From Pseudonocardia sp. MH-G8 (GTDB taxonomy: Bacteria > Actinomycetota > Actinomycetes > Mycobacteriales > Pseudonocardiaceae), in NCBI RefSeq assembly GCF_002262885.1, contig NZ_NKYF01000018.1, forward strand, positions 62,001-126,000: 64,000 nucleotides of DNA, read 5' to 3'. A model generated the notes under the pieces. That model had not been told where the DNA came from, made no database searches, and saw nothing but the letters and a program-made list of their open reading frames with translations. Positions 16,249 to 25,264 of this stretch are shown here, in pieces. Position numbers and translations under genes: made by a program. How positions within the stretch are numbered: position 1 is the stretch's first letter; each line of letters begins with the position of its first letter.

Positions 16249-17381
16249 GGCTCCAGGGTAGGCCCGCCGCGCGCGGGCAGGTCGATCACGCCGGTCATCG
16301 CGAGCCCGGCCAGCACGACGAGGCCCGCCAGGGCCGCCCACGCGACCGGGTGCCCGAGGTTGAGCGTCCACCCCATGCCGATGCGCTTGTGCACCAGCAG
16401 CGCGGGGTCGGCGCGGTTGCCGTAGACGAGACCGGCGAGGTACCAGTGGCGGTCGTCGTCGCGCTGCACGAGCCGGCGCTGCACGAGCCGGGTCGACGCT
16501 GCGCCGCCCGGCAACCGGTGCCCTGCCTCCCCCACCCGCACCGCGAACACGACCCAGGCCAGCGTCGCGACGGCGAGCGGCACCACCATGGCCGCGGTGG
16601 CGAGCGGACCGGGCGTCGCGAGCTCCCAGAGCAGCGCGGCGACGACGGCGAGGCTCAGGTTCCCCAGCGCCGCCGTGCCGAGCAGCAGCACGGCCAGGCC
16701 ACGCAGGTAGACCCGGTACCGAGCGGCGCTGCCGGCCGGGTCCGCCGCGTCGAGGTCCGGGCGGGCCCGCAGCGAGACGGCGACCACGGCGGGCATCAGC
16801 ACCGTCAGCACCGCCTGCTGGACGACGGGCGCGAAGGCCGCGCCGACCGTGGTGGGCACCCGCACGTCCGGCCGCACGCCCGTGCCCCCGAGGAGCGGCA
16901 GCGTGGCCGGCAGGTCCGGGTAGCGCAGCACGCCGGCCACGCCGGTGGCCAGCAGCACGACGACGGCGGGCACGAGCACCGCCCATGGCGCCCGGACGGG
17001 GTCGGCGCGCAGCGAGGTGTCGGCGGTGACACCCTGGCGCGTCCCGGCGTACCAGTCCCCCGCCCGCTTCGCCGCGCCCAGGGCCCGCGAGGCGACCACG
17101 AGGAACACGAGGTCCGCGGCGCCGAGCGCGGCGACGGCGAACGTCCCCGCCCGGGCCGGGGCCGCGCACAGCGCGAGCACGACGACCACGACCGCACCGA
17201 GCGCCCCGGCCTCGTCGACCCAGCGCCCGTACCGGTGCCGCTCCTGGCGCACGGCGGGGTCGTCGACGCGCGCGGGCGGCACGCGCACCCCGAAGGGCAG
17301 CGTCGGGCGCGCGAGCGCGGGCAGCGCCCGGAACGCCACGGTGACGAGCGCGACGGCCACCAGGTCGGACGCGAGGGTCAC
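16245..17381 (-). CDS. DUF1648/DUF5808-type multi-pass membrane protein
   Basis: 378-residue protein with about eight hydrophobic segments. The central RYPDLPATLPLLGGTG resembles the DUF1648 core. The C-terminal DRHWYLAGLVYGNRADPALLVHKRIGMGWTLNLG resembles the DUF5808 domain. Such proteins are regularly encoded with small GntR regulators of the YtrA type, as here: the gene's ATG overlaps the GntR stop by four bases. Function unknown; envelope stress or cell-wall antibiotic response is suggested only by the YtrA-like context. Confidence 0.78.
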   Translation of the reverse strand: MTLASDLVAVALVTVAFRALPALARPTLPFGVRVPPARVDDPAVRQERHRYGRWVDEAGALGAVVVVVLALCAAPARAGTFAVAALGAADLVFLVVASRALGAAKRAGDWYAGTRQGVTADTSLRADPVRAPWAVLVPAVVVLLATGVAGVLRYPDLPATLPLLGGTGVRPDVRVPTTVGAAFAPVVQQAVLTVLMPAVVAVSLRARPDLDAADPAGSAARYRVYLRGLAVLLLGTAALGNLSLAVVAALLWELATPGPLATAAMVVPLAVATLAWVVFAVRVGEAGHRLPGGAASTRLVQRRLVQRDDDRHWYLAGLVYGNRADPALLVHKRIGMGWTLNLGHPVAWAALAGLVVLAGLAMTGVIDLPARGGPTLEP

Positions 17382-17773
17382 ACCCGGTCCCCCGCCCGGA
17401 ACGACGCGAGCACCCCGTCGCAGCGCTCCCGGACGGCCCCGGGCGCCACGCCGTGCGCCACCGCTTCGGCGAGCAGCGTGCGCAGGCGCTGCTCCCAGTC
17501 CTCGACGAACCCGGGCTCCGGCGGCCCGGACGCGGCGTCGCGCCGGACCACCGCACCGCTCTTGCGGTTGATCCGGATCACCGACTGCCGGCGCAGCAGG
17601 TCGTAGGCCTTGTTGACGGTGTGGAAGTTGATCCCGAGATCGGCCGCGAGCTGCCGGGTGGACGGCAGCGCCGAACCCTCCGCGAGCTCACCGCCGGCGA
17701 TCGCCTCCACCACCTGGTCGCGGAGCTGGAGGTAGATCGGCACCTCGCTGTCGAGGTCCAGGGTCAGGTGCAC
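17378..17773 (-). CDS. GntR family regulator, YtrA-like
   Basis: 131-residue repressor. The N-terminal GntR winged helix is clear: DSEVPIYLQLRDQVVEAIAGGELAEG, then PSTRQLAADLGINFHTVNKAYDLLRRQSVI with the recognition helix. The C-terminal part is a short helical dimerisation region of the YtrA subgroup, not a large ligand domain. It leads a two-gene unit with the membrane protein and is divergent from the gene at 17829. A dyad in the shared AT-rich spacer is a likely operator. Confidence 0.9.
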   Translation of the reverse strand: MHLTLDLDSEVPIYLQLRDQVVEAIAGGELAEGSALPSTRQLAADLGINFHTVNKAYDLLRRQSVIRINRKSGAVVRRDAASGPPEPGFVEDWEQRLRTLLAEAVAHGVAPGAVRERCDGVLASFRAGDRV

Positions 17774-17784
17774 GAGGTGAGCCT

Positions 17785-17811
17785 ATCTGATATACATCTA
17801 CTAGAACAGAT
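17785..17811. promoter_or_regulatory. Putative GntR operator
   Basis: The inverted repeat ATCTG-N17-CAGAT lies in the AT-rich 55-bp spacer between the divergent GntR gene and the gene at 17829. YtrA-type regulators usually bind such dyads at their own promoter; inference. Confidence 0.4.
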
Positions 17812-17828
17812 CAACCGAGGAGGTAGGC

Positions 17829-18185
17829 GTGGCTCGGATCGAGGAACGCGGCGCGGGCGTGGTGGTGCGGTTCGAGGGGTGGGAACCGCTGTTCACGCGT
17901 CGGTCGCAGCTGGAGGTGCCCTTCGGCGCGATCCGGGAGATCGAGGTCGTCGAGAACGGGCTGCGCGGCACGCGGGGTGGGCGCGTCGGGCTGCACGTCA
18001 CCGGGGTGCGCAAGATCGGCCGCTGGGGCCTCGGCGTCGGGCTGAGGCAGCTCGTCAGCGTCCGGCGCGGCCAGCCGGCCCTGCGCCTGCGGCTCGACCG
18101 CGAGGCCACCGGCTACGACGAGGTCCTCGTGGGCCTTCCGGACGCGGCGGCGGTCGCGACGGGCCTGCGCGCCGCGCGGTCCTGA
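17829..18185 (+). CDS. Hypothetical protein, 118 residues
   Basis: Unrecognised. The GTG start has GAGGAGG nine bases upstream. The sequence alternates charged and hydrophobic residues in short strands (GVVVRFEGWEPLFTRRSQLEVP, GAIREIEVVENG) and looks like a small beta-barrel or PH-like domain. It has no membrane segment or signal peptide. It is divergent from the GntR gene and shares its presumed operator. Confidence 0.65.
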   Translation: MARIEERGAGVVVRFEGWEPLFTRRSQLEVPFGAIREIEVVENGLRGTRGGRVGLHVTGVRKIGRWGLGVGLRQLVSVRRGQPALRLRLDREATGYDEVLVGLPDAAAVATGLRAARS

Positions 18186-18240
18186 GCCGCACCGGCAAAT
18201 CCGGTCGACCCCTGCCAAGGCCGCTCGTAGCGTCGCTGTC

Positions 18241-19617
18241 GTGATCTACGAGCATCCGCTGGCCTACGTGCTCGGCATCGAGGGCATCGCCCTGCTGCGG
18301 GGGTTCACCGGGGAGCACGACCGCGCGTTCGTCGAGGCGCGCCTCGACGAGGTGCGCAGGCTGCTCGACGACGAGTCGTTGGCGGGCGCGGGGGTGGAGG
18401 TCGCAGCGGTCGGCACCGTCGAGGGCTACCGCATCTGGTCACGCACCTACGGCGGCATGAACACGGCCTTCGACCTCGACGAACCGGCCGTCGGCGAGAT
18501 CCTCGACACTCTGCCCGCCGGCGTCGCGCTCGACGCCGCGTGCGGCACCGGCCGATGGTCCGCGGCGCTGGTCGCGCGCGGGAACCGCGTCGTCGGCGTC
18601 GACAGCTCCCCGGAGATGCTGGCCCGAGCCCGCGCCGAGGTGCCCGGGGCCGAGTTCCGGCTCGGCGAGCTGACCCGGTTGCCGGTCGAGGACGGCGCCG
18701 TGGACCTGGTGGTCTGCGCGCTGGCGCTGGCGCACGTCCCCGACCTGGAGCCGGTGCTGGCCGAGTTCGCGCGCGTGCTGCGGCCCGGTGGGCACCTGGT
18801 GATCTCCGACATGCACCCGGAGGTCGTCGCGCGCGGCTCGAACCAACCGGTGCGCGACGCCGAGGGCCGCCCCGGCCGGCTGGTGTCGCACCGCCACCTG
18901 GTCGGCGACTACCTGCGCGCCGCCCTGCCGGCCGGGTTGCAGGTGCGCCGCTGCGAGGAGCCGCAGATGCCCGTGCCGCACACCACGCCGGAGGTCCCGC
19001 CGCGCGAGGTGCCGGGTCCGTGGGAGGTCTGGCCGTGGGCGCTCAACGCCCTCGTGCCGGACGCGGCGCGCGCGGCGAGCGCCGGCGTGCCCGGCCTGCT
19101 CGTCTGGCACTTCCAACAGCGGGCTCAGCCCGTCTCGCGCATGTCGCCCGTCGGCGCCCACGGCTCCGGGTGGGGGGCAGCGCGGCGGGTCGTCGCGGCG
19201 GTCCAGGCCGGGCCTGCGGGGTGGCGGGGGCGGGGAGCGCGGCCGTGCGGCTGCTCCACCGGCTCCACCGCGTCGAGCACCGGGATCTCGCGCACCTGCG
19301 GCTCGCCCTCGCTGAGCGCGAGGGGCTCACCGTGGTGGCGCAACCGCATCGGCGGGCCCGACACCAGCCGGTACTCCACCTCCTCGGGCCGGATCTCCAC
19401 CCGCAGCTGCCGGCCCTGCCAGCGCAGCCCGAACGAGATCCGCGGCAGCGCGGCGGGCAGCCGGGGGGCGAACGCGATCCCGGCGTCGTCCATCTGCATG
19501 CCGCCGAAGCCGGAGACCACCGCGGTCCAGGTGCCCGCCATCGACGCGATGTGCACGCCGTGGTCGGAGTTGCCCGCGAGGTCGTCCAGGTCCACCAGCG
19601 CGGCCTCGCCGAGGTAG
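18241..19617 (+). CDS. Class I SAM-dependent methyltransferase with an antisense-derived C-terminal extension
   Basis: The first ~293 residues are a normal small-molecule methyltransferase: LDAACGTGRWSAALVARG (motif I, ~residue 100), VVGVDSSPEMLARAR (acidic loop) and LRPGGHLVISDMHPE. The frame then stays open for another ~165 residues of Ser/Arg/Pro-rich sequence lying opposite the GH65 gene, which looks like a chance antisense translation. The natural end should be near 19120, so a stop codon has probably been lost, or the sequence has a small error. Substrate unknown. Confidence 0.75.
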   Translation: MIYEHPLAYVLGIEGIALLRGFTGEHDRAFVEARLDEVRRLLDDESLAGAGVEVAAVGTVEGYRIWSRTYGGMNTAFDLDEPAVGEILDTLPAGVALDAACGTGRWSAALVARGNRVVGVDSSPEMLARARAEVPGAEFRLGELTRLPVEDGAVDLVVCALALAHVPDLEPVLAEFARVLRPGGHLVISDMHPEVVARGSNQPVRDAEGRPGRLVSHRHLVGDYLRAALPAGLQVRRCEEPQMPVPHTTPEVPPREVPGPWEVWPWALNALVPDAARAASAGVPGLLVWHFQQRAQPVSRMSPVGAHGSGWGAARRVVAAVQAGPAGWRGRGARPCGCSTGSTASSTGISRTCGSPSLSARGSPWWRNRIGGPDTSRYSTSSGRISTRSCRPCQRSPNEIRGSAAGSRGANAIPASSICMPPKPETTAVQVPAIDAMCTPWSELPARSSRSTSAASPR

Positions 19618-21566
19618 TCGTAGGCCAGGTCGAGGTGCCCGGTGCGCGCGGCCACCACGCTCTGCGTGCACGCCGACAGCGAGGAGTCCCGCACCGTCAG
19701 CGACTCGTAGTAGGCGAAGTTGCGGCGTGTCTGCTCGAGGCTGAACACGTCCGGGCGCAGCTGCATCGCCAGCACCAGGTCCGCCTGCTTGATCACCTGC
19801 TTGCGGTACAGGTCGAAGTAGGGGACGTTCAGCAGCAGCGGGTACTTCTGCGGCGGGGTGCCCTCGAAATCCCACACCGCGTGCGAGGTGAAGCCCTCGG
19901 CCTGCGGGTGCACGCCCAGCACGTCGTCGAACGGGATGCGCATCGACTTCGCCGCGTCCCGCCAGCTCGCCATCTCCTCGGCGTCGACGTTCAGGCGGGC
20001 GGCGGCGCGGCCGTGGCGGGCCGCGACCTCGGCGGCGTAGCGCAGGTTCTGCTGCGCCATCAGGTTGGTGTAGACGTTGTTGTCCACGATCGCGGTGTAC
20101 TCGTCCGGGCCCGTCACGCCGTCGATGCGGAACTGCCCCGACGAGTCGTGGTGCCCCAGCGAACGCCACAACCGCGCCGTGGCCACCACCAGCTCCAGGC
20201 CGACCTCGCGCTCGAACACCTCGTCACCGGTGGCCGCCACGTGGCGGCGCACCGCGTCGGCGATGTCGGCGTTGATGTGGAACGCCGCCGTGCCCGCGGG
20301 CCAGTACCCCGAACACTCCTGCCCGCGGATCGTCCGCCACGGGAACGCCGCCCCACCCAGCCCCAGCTGCTCCGCGCGCTCGTAGGCCTGCGGCAGGATC
20401 GACTGGCGCCAGCGCAGCGCGTCGGCGGCCGCGTGCGGGGCCAGGTGCGAGAGCACCGGGAGGCAGAACGTCTCGGTGTCCCAGAACGTGTGACCGTCGT
20501 AGCCCTCGCCGGTCAGCCCCTTCGCCCCGATCGCGCGACGCTCGGCCCGCGCCCCGGCCTGCAGCACGTGGAAGGTCGCCAACCGCACCGCCTGCTGCAG
20601 CTCCGCGTCCCCGTCGATCTCGACGTCCGCGGTCTCCCAGAACTCGTCCAGGTAGGCCCGCTGCTCGGCCACCAGCCCGTCCCAGCCCGTGTAGCGCGCG
20701 GCCGCCAGCGCGGCGCGGACCTGGTCGTGCAGCGCGGGCAACGACCGGCGCGACGACCACCCGTAGGCCAGGTACTTCACCAGCCGCAGTGGCTTGCCGG
20801 GCTCGAGCCGGGCGATGACCGTGGTGCGACCGGTGTCCTCGGCCGCCTCGGAGCTGACCTCGGCCGTCTCCGGGCCGTGCACCTCGTGGTCCATCGCCGC
20901 GGCCACGTGCAGGCCGGAGCGGCGGGTGCCGTGGATCAGGTAGGCGCCCGCGCCGTGGCAGCCGTGCTGCTCGGCCACGAGCGGGTCGGTGAGCGCCGCC
21001 TCGACGCGCGGGTCGGCCTCGTCGCGGCCCGGCAGCTGCTCGTTGGCCACCAGCTCGGACTGCAGCACCACCAGCGCGGGCGCGTCGACGACCTCGACCT
21101 CGTAGCAGATCGCCGCGATCGCGCGCTGCGTCAGCGACACCATCCGGGTGGACCGGACGCGCACGACCCGGCCGGCGGGCGACTCCCACTCGACGTCGCG
21201 GGCGAGGGTGCCGGCCTGCATGTCCAGCACCCGCTCGTGGCGGCGCAGCCGCCCGTAGCGCAGGTCGAAGGGCTCGTCCTCCACCAGCAACCGGATCAGC
21301 TTGCCGTTGGTGACGTTGATGATCGTCTGCCCCGACTCCGGGTAGCCGTAGCCACCCTCGGCATACGGCAGCGGGCGGCGCTCGTAGAACGAGTTGAGGT
21401 ACGTGCCCGGCATCGCGTGCGGCTCACCCTCGTCGAGGTTGGCCCGCATCCCGATGTGCCCGTTGGACAGCGCGAACACCGATTCGACCTGGCCCATCCG
21501 GTCCAGGTCCAACCGCGGCTCCCGCACCACCCACGGCTCCACGGCGAACGCGCGACCGGACGACAT
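19125..21566 (-). CDS. Glycoside hydrolase family 65 disaccharide phosphorylase (trehalose/kojibiose/maltose type)
   Basis: 813-residue cytoplasmic enzyme that splits an alpha-glucoside with phosphate to beta-glucose 1-phosphate and glucose. ATG at 21566 with GGAGG eight bases upstream. The N-terminal beta-sandwich (ESVFALSNGHIGMRANLDEGEP) is followed by the (alpha/alpha)6 barrel, with DGHTFWDTETF near residue 360 and the catalytic-acid motif GPDEY near residue 487. KQADLVLAMQ matches the phosphate-site region. It is the last gene of the importer operon, so it probably acts on the imported disaccharide. No beta-phosphoglucomutase gene is adjacent. The last ~45 residues are low-complexity and overlap the methyltransferase frame. 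Confidence 0.9.
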   Translation of the reverse strand: MSSGRAFAVEPWVVREPRLDLDRMGQVESVFALSNGHIGMRANLDEGEPHAMPGTYLNSFYERRPLPYAEGGYGYPESGQTIINVTNGKLIRLLVEDEPFDLRYGRLRRHERVLDMQAGTLARDVEWESPAGRVVRVRSTRMVSLTQRAIAAICYEVEVVDAPALVVLQSELVANEQLPGRDEADPRVEAALTDPLVAEQHGCHGAGAYLIHGTRRSGLHVAAAMDHEVHGPETAEVSSEAAEDTGRTTVIARLEPGKPLRLVKYLAYGWSSRRSLPALHDQVRAALAAARYTGWDGLVAEQRAYLDEFWETADVEIDGDAELQQAVRLATFHVLQAGARAERRAIGAKGLTGEGYDGHTFWDTETFCLPVLSHLAPHAAADALRWRQSILPQAYERAEQLGLGGAAFPWRTIRGQECSGYWPAGTAAFHINADIADAVRRHVAATGDEVFEREVGLELVVATARLWRSLGHHDSSGQFRIDGVTGPDEYTAIVDNNVYTNLMAQQNLRYAAEVAARHGRAAARLNVDAEEMASWRDAAKSMRIPFDDVLGVHPQAEGFTSHAVWDFEGTPPQKYPLLLNVPYFDLYRKQVIKQADLVLAMQLRPDVFSLEQTRRNFAYYESLTVRDSSLSACTQSVVAARTGHLDLAYDYLGEAALVDLDDLAGNSDHGVHIASMAGTWTAVVSGFGGMQMDDAGIAFAPRLPAALPRISFGLRWQGRQLRVEIRPEEVEYRLVSGPPMRLRHHGEPLALSEGEPQVREIPVLDAVEPVEQPHGRAPRPRHPAGPAWTAATTRRAAPHPEPWAPTGDMRETG

Positions 21567-21708
21567 CAGACAACCTCCATGGATCGGGACAGTACGGATC
21601 GGGCCTCGTCGCCCGGGACAGGTGGGTGACGGCGGCCGGAACCGGGTCTCGCACGCTCCCACACCCGAATGGCGGTAGCGTCACGGGCCACCCGGACGGG
21701 CGGCGCCC

Positions 21709-22650
21709 TCATCTGGTCGACCCCGCGAGGACGCCTTGCACGAAATGCCGCTGGAAGGCGAAGAACACCACGAGCGGCACGATCATCGACAGGAACGCTC
21801 CGCTGGCCAGCACGTCGACGTTACCTCCGAACTGGCGCAGCTGGCTGCGCAACGCAACGGTGATCGGCGCCGAGCCCTCGTCGGCGAACACCAGCCCGAC
21901 GAGCAGGTCGTTCCACACCCACAGGAACTGGAAGATCGCCAGCGACGCGACGGCCGGCAGCGAGATCGGCAGCACCAGCCGCCAGAAGATCCGCAGTTCC
22001 CGCCCGCCGTCCATCCGGGCGGCCTCCAGCAGGTCCCGCGGGATGCCCGCGAAGAAGTTGTGCAGCAGGAACACCGCGAACGGCAGGCCGAACGCCACGT
22101 GGAACAGCACGACCCCCGGGATGGAACCGTAGAGCCCGATGCCGCCCAGCAGCCGCGCCACCGGGATGAGCGCCACCTGGACCGGGACCACCAGCAGGGC
22201 GACGACGCCGATCAGCACCCAGTCGCGGCCGGGGAACTCGATCCAGGCCAGCGCGTAGGCCGCGAGAGCCCCGATCGCGACCACGAGCACCGTGGACGGC
22301 ACGGCGATCAGCACCGTGTTCCACAGCGACCCGAGCACGACGCGGTCGGCGAGCAACGTGGCGTAGTTGGCCAGGGTGAGCTGCGCCGGCGCGGTGAACA
22401 CCGTCCACCACCCGCTGCGGGCGCCGGCCTCCTCGGGCCGCAGGGAGGCCACCAGCAGCCCGAGCACCGGCAGCAGCCAGAAGACCGCGACGGCGATCAG
22501 CACGATCCGCACCACCGGGCCGCCCAGCCGCGCGACCAGCCGCGCGGCGATCCGGCGGCGCGGCACCGCATCCACGGGATCGTCACCGGGACCGTGTGGC
22601 GCACCCGCGACCGGCGCACCCCGCGCCGTCGCCCCGAGCACCGACGTCAT
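21709..22650 (-). CDS. Alpha-glucoside-type ABC transporter permease (MalG/AglG side)
   Basis: 313-residue permease with a basic, Pro-rich N-terminal tail and six membrane segments. The EAA loop reads LLEAARMDGGRELRIFWRLVLPIS (residues ~195-218). ATG at 22650 overlaps the stop of the partner permease. The end FVQGVLAGSTR is family-typical. It forms the channel with the next gene upstream; GH65 follows in the same direction after a 142-bp gap. Confidence 0.92.
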   Translation of the reverse strand: MTSVLGATARGAPVAGAPHGPGDDPVDAVPRRRIAARLVARLGGPVVRIVLIAVAVFWLLPVLGLLVASLRPEEAGARSGWWTVFTAPAQLTLANYATLLADRVVLGSLWNTVLIAVPSTVLVVAIGALAAYALAWIEFPGRDWVLIGVVALLVVPVQVALIPVARLLGGIGLYGSIPGVVLFHVAFGLPFAVFLLHNFFAGIPRDLLEAARMDGGRELRIFWRLVLPISLPAVASLAIFQFLWVWNDLLVGLVFADEGSAPITVALRSQLRQFGGNVDVLASGAFLSMIVPLVVFFAFQRHFVQGVLAGSTR

Positions 22651-23948
22651 GACCGGTCCCCCTTGAACCGCCGGATGTTGAACACCATGGCCGGCACCAC
22701 GAGCAGGAACAGCAGCACCGCCAGCGCGCTGCCGAGCCCCTGGTCGCCCCCGCCGGCCCCGAACGAGACCTGCCACATCTGCAGCGCCAGCACGTTCGCC
22801 TCTTCCTGCACCGACCCGGGTGCGGTGACGAAGACCAGGTCGAACACCTTCAGCACGTTGATCACCAGTGTCACGACCACGACCAGCAGCACCGGCGAGA
22901 GCAGCGGCACCGTCACCCGGCGGAACACCTGCCACTCGGTGGCGCCGTCCACCCGCGCCGCCTCGAGCGCGTCGCGCGGGATCGCCGCGAGGCCCGCCGC
23001 GATCAGCGTCATCGCGAACCCGGACATGATCCACAGCCACGCCGAGATCACCACCGGTGTCACCAGGACGGGCCCGAGCCAGGTCACGCCGCGGAACGGC
23101 TCGGCGAAGCTCTCCGCCGGCAGCCGGACCGCGTAGCCGCCCCCTGCCAGGTCGGGCACCGTGAACCGCCCGTCGTCGCCGGTGGTCGCGGTGGCCACGA
23201 CCCGGTCCCCGGTCACGACCTCGATCTCGATGCCGGGCACGCCGCGCTCGCCCTCGTCGACCACCCCGGTCCGGTCCGCGGCGCTGCCGACGTCCAGCCA
23301 CACCAGCCCGCGCAGTCCCGGCCCGGGCTCGGCGAGGGCCGCCGCGTCCGCCGTCGGCGGCAGCGCGGCGGGGTCGTAGCCGGTGATCGGCAGCGCGAGC
23401 GCGTCCTGGGCGCCGACCGGCGCCGACGTGACGAGCGCGCCGTCCCGGGCGACGACGAGACCACCGCCCTCGCGGGGCCGCGCCCCCGGGTAGGGCGCCG
23501 ACTCGGTGAACGCGTCGTGCACGGAGATGATCACCGCGTTCACCAGGCCGCTGTCCGGGTCCTCGTCGTAGACCAGCCGGAAGATGATCCCGGAGGCGAC
23601 CAGCGAGATCGCCAGCGGCATGAACATCACCAGCCGGAACGCCGCCGCCCACCGGATCCGCTCGGTCAGCACGGCGAGCACCAGCCCGATCGCGGTCACC
23701 AGCGTGGGCGCCACCAGGACCCAGATCGCGCTGTTGCGCAGCGCCACGAGCGTCCGGTCGTCGGTGAAGGCGGTGCGGTAGTTGTCCCACCCGACGAACT
23801 GCGTGCCGCGGGCGTCGAAGAGGCTCCGCACCACCGAGTAGACCGTCGGGTAGACGAGGAAGACGACCATCAGCGCCAGTGCGGGCGCGAGGAACGCCAC
23901 CGCCATCCACCGCCCGCCGCGGCCCGGTGCGCCCGCGCGACGCGTCAC
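22647..23948 (-). CDS. Alpha-glucoside-type ABC permease with an inserted extracytoplasmic domain (AglF side)
   Basis: 433-residue permease, ~130 longer than usual. Helices at the start (VAFLAPALALMVVFLVYPTV) and end are standard, as is the EAA loop ALEAARVDGATEWQVFRRVTVPL (~residue 335). Between roughly residues 150 and 285, on the outer side, is an inserted region. Its end resembles a Cna-B/carboxypeptidase-regulatory beta-sandwich (GVPGIEIEVVTGDRVVATATTG, then DGRFTVPDLAGGGYAVRLP). The insert may contact the binding protein or the wall. Start GTG at 23948, overlapping the binding-protein stop. Confidence 0.88.
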   Translation of the reverse strand: MTRRAGAPGRGGRWMAVAFLAPALALMVVFLVYPTVYSVVRSLFDARGTQFVGWDNYRTAFTDDRTLVALRNSAIWVLVAPTLVTAIGLVLAVLTERIRWAAAFRLVMFMPLAISLVASGIIFRLVYDEDPDSGLVNAVIISVHDAFTESAPYPGARPREGGGLVVARDGALVTSAPVGAQDALALPITGYDPAALPPTADAAALAEPGPGLRGLVWLDVGSAADRTGVVDEGERGVPGIEIEVVTGDRVVATATTGDDGRFTVPDLAGGGYAVRLPAESFAEPFRGVTWLGPVLVTPVVISAWLWIMSGFAMTLIAAGLAAIPRDALEAARVDGATEWQVFRRVTVPLLSPVLLVVVVTLVINVLKVFDLVFVTAPGSVQEEANVLALQMWQVSFGAGGGDQGLGSALAVLLFLLVVPAMVFNIRRFKGDRS

Positions 23949-25264
23949 GAGGCGCCGCCCTCGTACGCCGCGTCGACCTCGGCCTCGAGGTCGGCGAGGA
24001 TCTCGTCGATGCGCGTCGGGTCGGCCAGGTAGTCCTGCATCGCCCGCCAGAACCCGTCGCCGCGGATGCCCCCCAGCGCCGTCGGCATCAGGTCGGACAT
24101 GTCGAACCGCACGTTCTCGGCGCTCACCAGCTCGTCGGCGATCTGCCGCGTGGTGTCGTCGGGGTAGTCGCCCAGCTCCACCTGCCGGTTCGGGGACACG
24201 AACCCGCCGTGCTGCGCCCAGATCGACGCGGCCTCCGACGAGGCGAGGAACCGCATCAGCTCGGCGGTGCCCGGGTCGTCGGTCAGCGCCACGAGCGTGT
24301 CGCCGCCGCTGACCACCGAGCTGGCGGGCCCGATCCGGGGGAACGGGAAGACGCGCGCGTCGCGCCCCACGGTGGCCGAGGTGCTCTGCGCGATCGCCCC
24401 GGCGACGAAGTCCGCCTCGTAGACGATCGAGGCTTCCGGGTCGCTGCCGAAGACGTCCACGACCGACTCGGTGAACTCGGTATGCAGGGCTCCGGAGGCC
24501 CCGCCGGGCAGGTACTCGGGGCGGAAGGCCCGGCCGAGCGTCTGCAGCGCGGTGCGCACCGACGGGTGCGTCCACGGGATCTCGTGGTCGGCGAGCCGGT
24601 CGTACATCTGCCCGCCCGCCGTCTGCAGGTAGACGTTCTCGAACCAGTCGGTGAGGACCCAGCCGTCCGCGCCACCGACCGAGAGCGGGGTGGCGCCGGT
24701 GTCGGAGAGCTTGCGCAGCGTCTCGATGAACGCGTCCCACGTCCGCGGCGGGGTGAAGCCGGGGCCGAGCTGCCCGGCGTCGTACCAGACCGTGGACTTG
24801 TTCGCGGCCTTGAACACGAGCCCGAACAGCTCCCCGTCGACGGTGCCGAGCTCCTTCCACACCGGGGCGAACTGGGCGTCGATCACGGACTCGGTGGCGC
24901 CGTCGAGCGGGACGAGGGACCCGCCACGCGCCAGGGTGCGCACGAGCGCGGGTTGCGAGATGCCCGCGACGTCCGGCGGGGAGCCACCCGCCAGCCGCGT
25001 GGCGAGCAGGGTGGGCACCTCGTCGCCACCGGAGACGTAGGTGACGGTGGTTCCCGTCCGCCGCTCGAAGACGTCCAGCACCCGTTCGAAGGCCGCCTGC
25101 TCCTCGTCCGACCACACGGCGAGGACCTCGATCGTCCGCCCGGTCAGCCCCGGCCCGTCGCCACCCGGCTGCGGGCCGGCGCACCCGGCCGCGACCACCG
25201 CGGCGGCCACCAGCACCGGGAGGCACCTGCGCAGCGGTGCGCCCTTCATCGTCTTCAGGCCCAT
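23945..25264 (-). CDS. Alpha-glucoside-type ABC substrate-binding lipoprotein
   Basis: 439-residue binding protein. Basic residues, a hydrophobic core and the lipobox VAAGC (Cys ~28) show a lipoprotein signal. The mature part (IEVLAVWSDEEQAAFERVLDVFERRTG, TVTYVSGGDEVPTLLATRLAGG) is like AglE-type alpha-glucoside receptors. The ATG at 25264 overlaps the ATPase gene by ten bases; an internal ATG at 25249 is a possible alternative. It is placed between the ATPase and permease genes in one transcript. Confidence 0.9.
   Translation of the reverse strand: MGLKTMKGAPLRRCLPVLVAAAVVAAGCAGPQPGGDGPGLTGRTIEVLAVWSDEEQAAFERVLDVFERRTGTTVTYVSGGDEVPTLLATRLAGGSPPDVAGISQPALVRTLARGGSLVPLDGATESVIDAQFAPVWKELGTVDGELFGLVFKAANKSTVWYDAGQLGPGFTPPRTWDAFIETLRKLSDTGATPLSVGGADGWVLTDWFENVYLQTAGGQMYDRLADHEIPWTHPSVRTALQTLGRAFRPEYLPGGASGALHTEFTESVVDVFGSDPEASIVYEADFVAGAIAQSTSATVGRDARVFPFPRIGPASSVVSGGDTLVALTDDPGTAELMRFLASSEAASIWAQHGGFVSPNRQVELGDYPDDTTRQIADELVSAENVRFDMSDLMPTALGGIRGDGFWRAMQDYLADPTRIDEILADLEAEVDAAYEGGAS

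Noticed and set aside
18540..21629. A 1029-codon plus-strand frame opposite GH65
   Set aside because: Antisense shadow; the GH65 protein on the minus strand has all family motifs.
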